Positions 56,953-64,000 of a stretch of DNA of 64,000 bases are shown piece by piece. Below the pieces are notes generated by a model. It searched no databases. It was not told where the DNA came from and was given only the letters and a program-made list of their open reading frames with translations. The position numbers and the translations under genes were made by a program. Numbering within the stretch: position 1 is the stretch's first letter; every line of letters starts with the position of its first letter. The stretch is from Amoebophrya sp. A120 (Eukaryota > Sar > Dinophyceae > Syndiniales > Amoebophryaceae). The stretch lies in assembly GCA_905178155.1 (NCBI GenBank), contig CAJINV010000003.1, positions 3,317,600 through 3,381,599 on the forward strand. The letters are read 5' to 3'.

Positions 56953-58567
56953 CTTACCGATGATGTTCAAGAAGCAAGACGTTTACAAATCGTACGACTA
57001 CCAGCTGTGTAAGTAAACAATCAGCAACAAAAGTGCTCCTTCTGGTACACGTAACTGCTCGGCGCAAAGATGATTCACACACTTATCTTTTACGCAAGAC
57101 GAGCAGCAATACACCATGGCACGAAAGAACTCGATTGGTCTTTCACTTGGGTGCTCCGTGTTCATCCCTCACGGGTCGTGGTAGGACAGTGCGACACTCT
57201 TCTTTACGTACTCCCCGCTGGTAAAACACGACTTCGCGATGCGACCAAACTCGCTCTAATATGCCTCTCCAATTTTATTTCTTGCTCCGCCGTGGGCGTG
57301 GCGGGCAAAGAAATGATAATCAAATTGATTCTTCTGATTCTCATTCCACCACACGACGATTAGATGTAAATTTCTGCAGAAAAGTTGCACTGACTTACGA
57401 AACTATATCACAACACATTGGCGCTCGCTCGAGTTTTAATCAACCAACGCCATGGGGCGTTGCCGAGCTCGAGCGTTCGCGGCCACTACTTGCACAAATT
57501 GTTCCATGTTATTCTTCAAAATTCACTCTTGACTTTCAATGGCTTTTATCGTTCCACATCTGGGGCAGGCGGGGGATACGACACTACGCTCTTCTACATC
57601 ATCTTGCATGCTCCATACCACCCCGGTCTCACCATTGCCTTTACAACAGGTTTAGGATTTTGTTGCTTGGTCGAGCGAACTACTCCTCAGAATAATTTCT
57701 TCATGACGAAAATAATGATAATCCTACATGTGAAGTAAAATCCAACGCATCTGTACAGTGTGACGCCCCCATAAAAGATTATGCTGGAAGAAACGAAATC
57801 GAAACAAATGTTGCAAAACACAATTATACAAAAAGAAACGATAAAATGTTGAGGTCTTGGAGTTGGAATTGCCCCCTTTGTTCGTGGAGCACACGAAAAC
57901 AAGGAACAAAGGATCTCGATTTCAGAAAAATCGGAGACTAAAATAAAAGTTCTGACTACTTCTCCCTGATAAGCACGCTGAGTATACAAATTTTCTATAC
58001 AGGAGTGGCTTGATCAGTCACCGAACTCCTACTTCATGTCACCACACATGATAGTGGGTGAAAAAGGATGCATCTAAGTCGGACTAAAATTATACATTTG
58101 AATAGATGTGAAACGAAAACGACTGACATAACAAATGACTCAGTGAAAAAAGATTTGATTGTACTGCGGCCGTGGCAAATACCGGCTCGTTATCTGCCGC
58201 CTCAGAAGAGGAACTCCTCCTCTGCTTTTGACTGCAACCTTGGGACTGCAGCAGATCACTGGAAATGACAAAAATAACCAAAACACTAAACTACGAGACC
58301 ACTTTATTTAGTCAACATCGAATACTACTGGCACTCTCTTGAAATTGTGATTATACATATTTAGACTGAATCAACGTATTGTATAAGCAGAGCGTACGGC
58401 TGCGCGTACGCCTCAAGCTGGAATCAATGTGCAAACTGGAACTATTTACTTAACTGCGAATAAGGATAAGACTGATGCAAAAGGGAGTGATGCATACGGA
58501 AACCCGGGTTGATTGTCGTGATTCGGATTGCATTTGAAAATTGTCGGGTGGACAACGACTTTGCTCT
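56953..58567. other. Intergenic, no gene seen
   Basis: A long AT-rich interval with short overlapping ORFs on both strands, none convincing. It includes the coiled-coil gene promoter and the kinase 3' region. Confidence 0.45.
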
Positions 58568-61500
58568 CTACGATTTTCTGGGGCGGAAGTCGGTCCACTT
58601 TAATTGGTACGCCTCCTCCTCGTAGTTACGGACTAACGGGTGCTCCAACGCTTGTTTCACCGTGAGGCGGCGATGGACGTCAAACACCAGACAGCGCTTG
58701 ATAAAGTCCTTCACCTGTTTGTCGTAGTGGAAGAAGGAGTGCGTCGTGAAATCGATCTTGGCCAACCGGAGTTTTCCTCGAATCTGACGCATCTTGGGGT
58801 GTCCCACGTAGTTCTGCCCGGCCTCGTCGTCGAATATCTCGTCGACGAAAGGAAAAGACCCGGTACACAGCTTGTACAGCATCACACCTGGTGTTTTATT
58901 TCTATTTGACGTGACGAGTTTCAACAAAAAAATAATTTCGGGCTCCATAATTCAAATGCAGCACGAGGATTTTACAACAACCAGAATGTGGCAAGTACAA
59001 CACCATACTGACCCTGCGACTGGAGCAGCAATGCGCGGAAAACAGTAATATTATGTTGCACTCGCGCCGCCGTGTTGGCACAACGGCGCGGCAACTTCTT
59101 CATAATTGAGGGACCATAGAAACATAGACGAGCTGACTCAAAGGCTTGTAGATTTTGCAGCGTCCGTAGATATGTAGTGCATAGAAGTCCTCGAGGATGG
59201 AGCCCGGGAGACTTTCACGCGCTCCGTCCCTGGTCCACATGCGGGCGGTTGCTTGGAAGGATGAAGCAAACAACCGGCCCAAAGAAAACGCAAAGTGACT
59301 ACATTCCATGGGCCCTAGCTTCCGCCGGGGCTACTGACCCAACGCGGCATCAAAAAGCCTCAGTGGCCTAACGAAGACGGGGGGGCAAGTCGGCTGCGCC
59401 GAGTGCCGGGAGCCGGGTCATTTGCGAACGCACCCTGCCAGAGGCATCGCCGTGGCCACGGAGGTAGAAGCAAGCGCACAAGGAAGCGCAAAACTCAAGA
59501 AACGTGGCAGCAGGCGGAGAAGTAGGCGTAGGAGTAGGGGAAGAAGTAGGCGCATTCATAGGCGTAGAAGTAGGCATATAAATAGGCATAGAAGTAGGCG
59601 TGGAAGTAGACGCAGAAGTAGGCGCAGCAGTAGGCGTAGAAGTAGGCGTAGAAGTAGGCGCAGAGGAAGGCGTAGCGGTGGGCGTGGGAGTAGGTGTAGA
59701 AGTAGGCGTGGAAATAGGAGTAGCCGTAGCGGTCGGCGTTCAGGTTGTTGGGGTAGCAGTCGACATAGTCGAAACGGCATCGCGGGGGGCGAGGGGTACA
59801 AGAGCAAAGGCCCTACCAAGTCGCGTAGCCGTAGTGGCGCTGCTAGGGGCGAGCGTGCGAGGGAGCAAGGCCCACCCGTTTTCCTTGCACATGTTCGGCG
59901 GGATGGCGCCGAAGTGACACTGTTGGACGGAGCGCAGGGGCGGCGGCCGCGCGCTTTCGAAGCTAACAACCGTGCCCCGAATCTTGCCCGCCCGCGCGGT
60001 TGCTGACTAGCGCCGAGGAGGCGCGCCACCAAGCAAAACCAGGGAGCGGGGGCGGCGCAATGGTTGGCCGGGGCGGGGGAAAAGTCGGCCTGCCAGGGCG
60101 CTACCTCCCGGCTTGCTTATTTACGAAAGTGCTGCGCCCCACCATTTTTTTCATCCTAGCCGAGACCCTGACCCGGGGCCGCCTCGCCCTCGCTGCTAGC
60201 TTGGCTCGGGCGCTTGGGGCACAGCCACTGACTGGCGCGCTAGCGCTAGCCCCCCCCCAGAGCACGGCGCTTGCCCCCTCGCCCGGCCCCGTGGCCCCCC
60301 CGGTCGGTGGCCTGACCCGCCCTTCTTCCACCCACGCGGGGGAGGGCGACGGCCGTCTTCTTCCAAAAGACTGGCTGCAGGAGTGCGCCGCCGCTGTCAC
60401 CTTGGCGGGCGGCGGACAGCAGCGGGCCTCGACCTAGTCGCCGCAAGGTAGCGACAGCATGCCCCCGATACGTACCTACGGCCGCGATTTATTTTGGCAG
60501 CTACTTGCGCCTGCGTGCCTGTTTATTGCGTGTGGGCGCTTCCTCCACCGCTTTGGCGCAAAGAAGAAAATGGCTGGCGCGGGGGAAAAAAAAAGGGCCC
60601 GTGGACGTTCCCGCGCAGGCGCTAGGGTAGCGGGGCGTAAGGGGCGCAGGCCGGCGGGAACGGATGCGCCGCGAGAGCAACAAGGGGCGGCCCGGGGCCT
60701 GCCGGGGCCGCAGTCACACCCACGACAGGGAACCAGCCTGGGGGCGGCGGGGGTTGTTCGCTAGCTCTCCGAAGGCAGGGCGGGGTGGCTAGGTCTTTGC
60801 CGGCAGGGCGCTAGGGGTTGGCATTGGAAGGCGGGCCCCATATGTGCTACCAGGACCAGGAGCAAGAGGTCCGACCAGGGGCAAGAAGTTCTATCAGGCG
60901 CAAGACTTGCATGTGCCTGCCGAGGCGAGATATAATGTACTGCGATGGAAAAGGGGTGCTAGCACTACAAGGAGCAAGAAGTCCTACCAGGGGCGAGGCG
61001 TATGCGCAGGGGCAAGATGTACTGCGAGGGGCGAGATGTACTGCGAGGGGCAAGATGTACTGCGAGGGGCGAGATGTACTGCGAGGGGCAAGATGTACTG
61101 CGAGGGGCGAGATGTACTGCAAGGGGCAAGATGTATTGCGAGGGGCAAGATGTACTGCGAGGGGCAAGATGTACTGCGGGGGGCAAGATGTACTGCGAGG
61201 GACAAGATGCACCGCGAGAGGCAAGACCTAACGCAGAGGGTAAGTGAGAAACACTGCCAGGGCTAAGGGGCAGGCGCCAGCACGCAGGGGCAAGAGGTTC
61301 CACCAGGAGCAGGGCGCACCGCACGGAGGGCGAGGAGCACTTTCATATTGAAGGGGGCAAGCGGTTCTCTTCTGAGCGAGGGGGCAGGGGCGTCACTGCG
61401 TCTAGGGCTCGGGGTATTTTTGTAGCGCCTAGGGGTTTCTTTGTCGTTCATCGTGCCGAACCCCTACAGCTCAAGCCGTAGAATTTGTCGCAAATATTTA

Positions 61501-63584
61501 CACAGTAGCACGCATGTTAGAAAAAAAAGGGCGCGAATATCTGAAAAGCCCTAGAGCCCGAGCCCCAGAAAGGTCCCAGCTTTTGTCGTAATAGCATGCA
61601 GGTTCAGCACTTCCAAAGTGTCGCGCTTTTTGTGGTTTTTGATCGTTCCCTACGGCTCGACCTCCATCATTTGGGCCGACTGCCGTGCGTATTCGCAAAT
61701 AGGAAAGGAGACCACTTTGAAAAGCCCTAGGGGTTTGCCCCAGGTTTGCTCCAGGTTGAGCCGCAATTTCTAATGCTGTTTAAGGGTCTCAGAGCTTTCC
61801 TCTACAGCCTTTGAGCCAAGTTCGTATTAGTCTATAGTCTATATAACTAAACACGACCATGAGTAATAGTTCGTATCCCAAACAGATTGTATTTGTACCC
61901 AGTGCAAAAATGTCGCTGGCCGTTGTGTAGTAGCCGTAGTAACTTTCGGGTGCGATGTATTGATCGGTTCCCATGACGTCGTACACTCGTGTGTCCTCCC
62001 CATACTCCTCTACTGTGTCGAAGTCGATGACTTTCAGCACGCCGCGCTTCTGAGTGTCCATCAGCACTACGTTTTCCAACTTGATATCTTTGTGTACCAA
62101 AGACAAGGATTCGTAGTCCGATAACGCCCGCATACACTCGTACGCCACCTGACATTGTGATCATGTGTATGTTGACGTGTACTTATTTTGCAGCTGCCGA
62201 TGCTGGGGTAAAAGCAGAAGGTAGAGCTAATATTACCGTGGCCAGAGTTGTATAGTCGTAGAGACAGCAGTTGTTTCATGTCAAAAATGTCAAAAAGTGA
62301 GTACCTTTTTGACAAACAGCAACTTGATCCCTTCATCTTGCATTTTGACGTGGTGGATGAACTCGAAAAGATCCAATCCGTTGACAAGCTCCATTACCAC
62401 GTAGTAAGCCGTCGCATCCTCGAACAGGTCGTAGAGGCCTATGGATATTAAATTTTGATTTTGCATTTATCATCTTCCTTGCTTGTGGCGAAAAGGATGC
62501 ATGTGCAAGAGCGAGGACAACGACTTCGCTTCAGAAAGACTCTTTATTGAGACCGAACATGCAAACAAAAGCACAAGGGCATGATGTTGTAGCCGCTTCA
62601 TCTATCAGATGAATGTGAAGCCGCGGAGCGCTTAGAGATTCAATACTCAAATAGAAGAGACTTTTCAATACCTGCTATGTGTTCTCCAAAGTGGTCTTGC
62701 CAATTCAACAGGTTCTCCATGGACTGCTTCCACGTCGTTATGTCATTGCTATCCTTGAAGCTGACCAATTTCTCCCTTATTTTCACGACGATTTTAACGC
62801 CGTCCTTGAGCCGGGTCCCGAAGTGAACTGCCTGTCCACGATGCGTTGACGGCATTACCTGAGAGTGACAGTAGTTGATGCTGTTGGGGAACCGAAACGG
62901 CCCAATAAACAAAACTGATGAAGGTGATCATAAATTAAATTCAGCTGGAAAGAACCGCATCAAAGAAAAGCTAAAAATGCTGAAGATGTACGACAAACAA
63001 GACAACGAATTTGCACCAGATATGTAAGGTAGTTGTACTTCTAGTACCTCATCCAGTATTCGGTATTCCTTCGATACGTCTCTGAGCCAGCGACATTTTT
63101 TGTTCCCGCTATTGGCCGTGGAACTGGTGGACGCCAGGGACCCGTCTGATTTCTCTTTTTTCAGCTTTTGGCTGCTCATGTTGAAGTCTTCCGCAAACCC
63201 CAGGTCGTCGATGGTCAATTCGATCGGTGAACTGAACTTTATTTCCAGGTCGACGTCCGGACTAGCAGCGTTGTCTTTATTTTCCTTCGTAAAAACAGCG
63301 CAATCTGGAGGCCCTGCAACGAGTTCTGGTGAAGAACTCGACGCCGGGAAAAGATTCAAAGGCCCCCGTTTGAGACCACCGCTGCACTTCTTATTCGCAG
63401 CTGGTGCGAGGGCGGCGCCTGAAGAAGTTGAACTCGAGGTTGAAACTGCTGTGGTCGCGGTGGTGGTCGAGCCCGAGGAAGATTCACGAACGAGCTCCTT
63501 GAGCGACGAAAAAACGTACAAAAACAAGCTAGTGCTGCTGCTACTGCTCGCCGTCGAGAACGAAAACCTGCTTTTGCTGCTCAT
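58568..63584 (-). CDS. Ser/Thr protein kinase (CAMK-like), 5 exons, one 3.0-kb intron
   Basis: Exons 63584-63048, 62858-62672, 62438-62305, 62148-61899, 58887-58568; all GT-AG; 1428 nt, 475 aa. A ~170-aa S/T-rich N-terminus precedes the catalytic domain. Seen: VVKIREK (lysine ~205), [20 protein letters not shown], catalytic loop HKDIKLEN (~305-312, arginine of HRD replaced by lysine), DFD instead of DFG (~328-330), GTDQYIAPE (~346-354), [20 protein letters not shown] spanning the giant intron, and [15 protein letters not shown] normal glycine-rich loop is not visible. The substrate Asp and Lys are present, so activity is plausible. DFD variants in kinases of this layout are familiar to me from alveolates. 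No calcium-binding EF-hands follow. Confidence 0.9.
59518..59740. repeat. Tandem repeat, 12-bp unit like GTAGGCGTAGAA
   Basis: Roughly twenty imperfect, partly 6-bp-slipped copies of GTAGGCGTAGAA/GTAGGCGCAGAA. It creates a spurious arginine/serine-rich ORF on the plus strand and an L/R-rich ORF on the minus strand. Confidence 0.9.
61006..61225. repeat. Tandem repeat, 19-bp unit, about 11 copies
   Basis: Unit GATGTACTGCGAGGGGCAA, with A/G alternation near its end (GGGCAAG versus GGGCGAG in alternate early copies). It continues in decayed form on both sides (GGGGCAAGAAGTTC, GGGGCAAGAGGTTC). No spacers, so not CRISPR. It produces shadow ORFs in several frames. Confidence 0.95.
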
Positions 63585-64000
63585 TCACCGCCTGGCCACG
63601 CACGATTGTTCCGGGGACTGCTCTCGCTTCAATAGTACTGCAGGTAGTTTCTACAACCACACTTTCGTTGATGTTCTTCAGGCTCCACGGTTTTTCACAA
63701 GCAACATGCAACATACACGCGGTCGATAATGTGTCTGATATCAAACGAGCTGCTTAGAACGGTTCGGAAAAGTATCAGTATCTTCAAGGAGTGCGACTTC
63801 CTTGATCAAAATAAAGCAAGTTGCAGTAACTACCTCTTCTACTGCGACTGCCTCTGTATTATTTTACCTCAGTAATAATTTTTATTTTTAAGTTGGTTTT
63901 GGTCCGTACTTTTCTTCGATGCTATTTGAAATTGAAATCATTACACATTGAACATAAAGAAACAATCGGATTAGTGGTTTTGTCGACACTCGCTTTACTC
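63585..64000. other. Upstream of the kinase start; no gene seen
   Basis: AT-rich sequence with short ORFs only. It probably holds the kinase promoter or an additional 5' exon. Confidence 0.45.

Larger units (their letters stand above)
58888..61898. other. 3011-nt kinase intron carrying a GC-rich repeat block
   Basis: The intron splits SDIFAL from GVMLYKL, inside kinase subdomain IX. From ~59.3 to ~61.45 kb it is GC-rich and holds two tandem-repeat arrays; its ends are ordinary AT-richer intron sequence. Other introns in the window are 100-420 nt. Plus-strand ORFs inside (e.g. 59422-60006) are repeat by-products. The block resembles the 10.8-12.5 kb GC-rich interval and the first 230 bases in composition. 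Confidence 0.85.

Noticed and set aside
59422-60006. 194-codon plus-strand RS-rich ORF
   Set aside because: Direct product of the 12-bp tandem repeat; the minus strand gives an equally open frame from the same repeat, and it sits within a kinase intron.
61006-61225. Possible CRISPR-like array
   Set aside because: The 19-bp units are contiguous without unique spacers, so it is a plain tandem repeat.
1-64000. Bacterial or viral contamination as the source of the window
   Set aside because: Spliceosomal introns, flagellar and splicing genes and introners run throughout; even the prokaryote-like ABC-GNAT gene has eukaryotic nuclear motifs and lies between intron-bearing genes.
1-64000. tRNA, rRNA or spliced-leader RNA genes
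   Set aside because: I looked for T-loop words, rRNA cores and the dinoflagellate spliced-leader core by eye and found none convincing; a covariance-model scan would be decisive.

Overview
This window looks like nuclear DNA of a protist. The best fit is a parasitic (syndinian) dinoflagellate of the Amoebophrya type. That assignment is inference, based on intron-rich genes, a flagellar gene set, strictly one-directional gene order and many transposon-like introns (introners) of the kind described in Amoebophrya. Every gene I can support lies on the minus strand. Most were resolved to exon level by reading splice sites and checking that the frame closes: each summed CDS is a multiple of three and agrees with family homology where there is any.

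Layout, left to right (genes read right to left): ABCF ribosome-associated ATPase (1539-4412); SLC35F6-like transporter (5569-7052); IFT38/CLUAP1 (7888-9730); a GC-rich block with repeats (about 10.8-12.5 kb); a HYDIN core fragment continuing in frame into an unknown two-TM protein (12453 to about 19290); a two-TM protein of 142 aa (20534-21070); a 53-aa membrane microprotein split by an introner (21696-22069); an intronless AT-hook + tandem ABC ATPase + GNAT protein resembling prokaryotic/phage COG2401 (22670-26368); CWF19L1 with an inserted RRM (26961-29537); an 1181-aa unknown protein with three introners (30493-34952); two tandem paralogous cysteine-rich membrane proteins (35775-37331, 38424-39846); an SLC38-type amino-acid transporter (40843-43329); a 1709-aa Q/N/G-rich prion-like protein with up to five introners (44779-52797); an S/T/Q-rich fragment (54337-54809); a 349-aa coiled-coil protein (55069-56952); and a Ser/Thr kinase (58568-63584) whose 3.0-kb intron holds GC-rich tandem repeats.

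The most unusual content is twofold. First, thirteen introner-like elements fall into at least seven terminal-inverted-repeat families. Twelve are flanked by 4-7 bp target duplications, and in at least five of these no GT-AG splice is compatible with the reading frame, while removing the element plus one duplication copy restores it exactly. Second, the AT-hook/ABC/ABC/GNAT protein pairs a degenerate first ATPase half that keeps the signature motif with a second half that keeps Walker A and B, and ends in an acetyltransferase fold. No tRNA, rRNA or CRISPR was seen.
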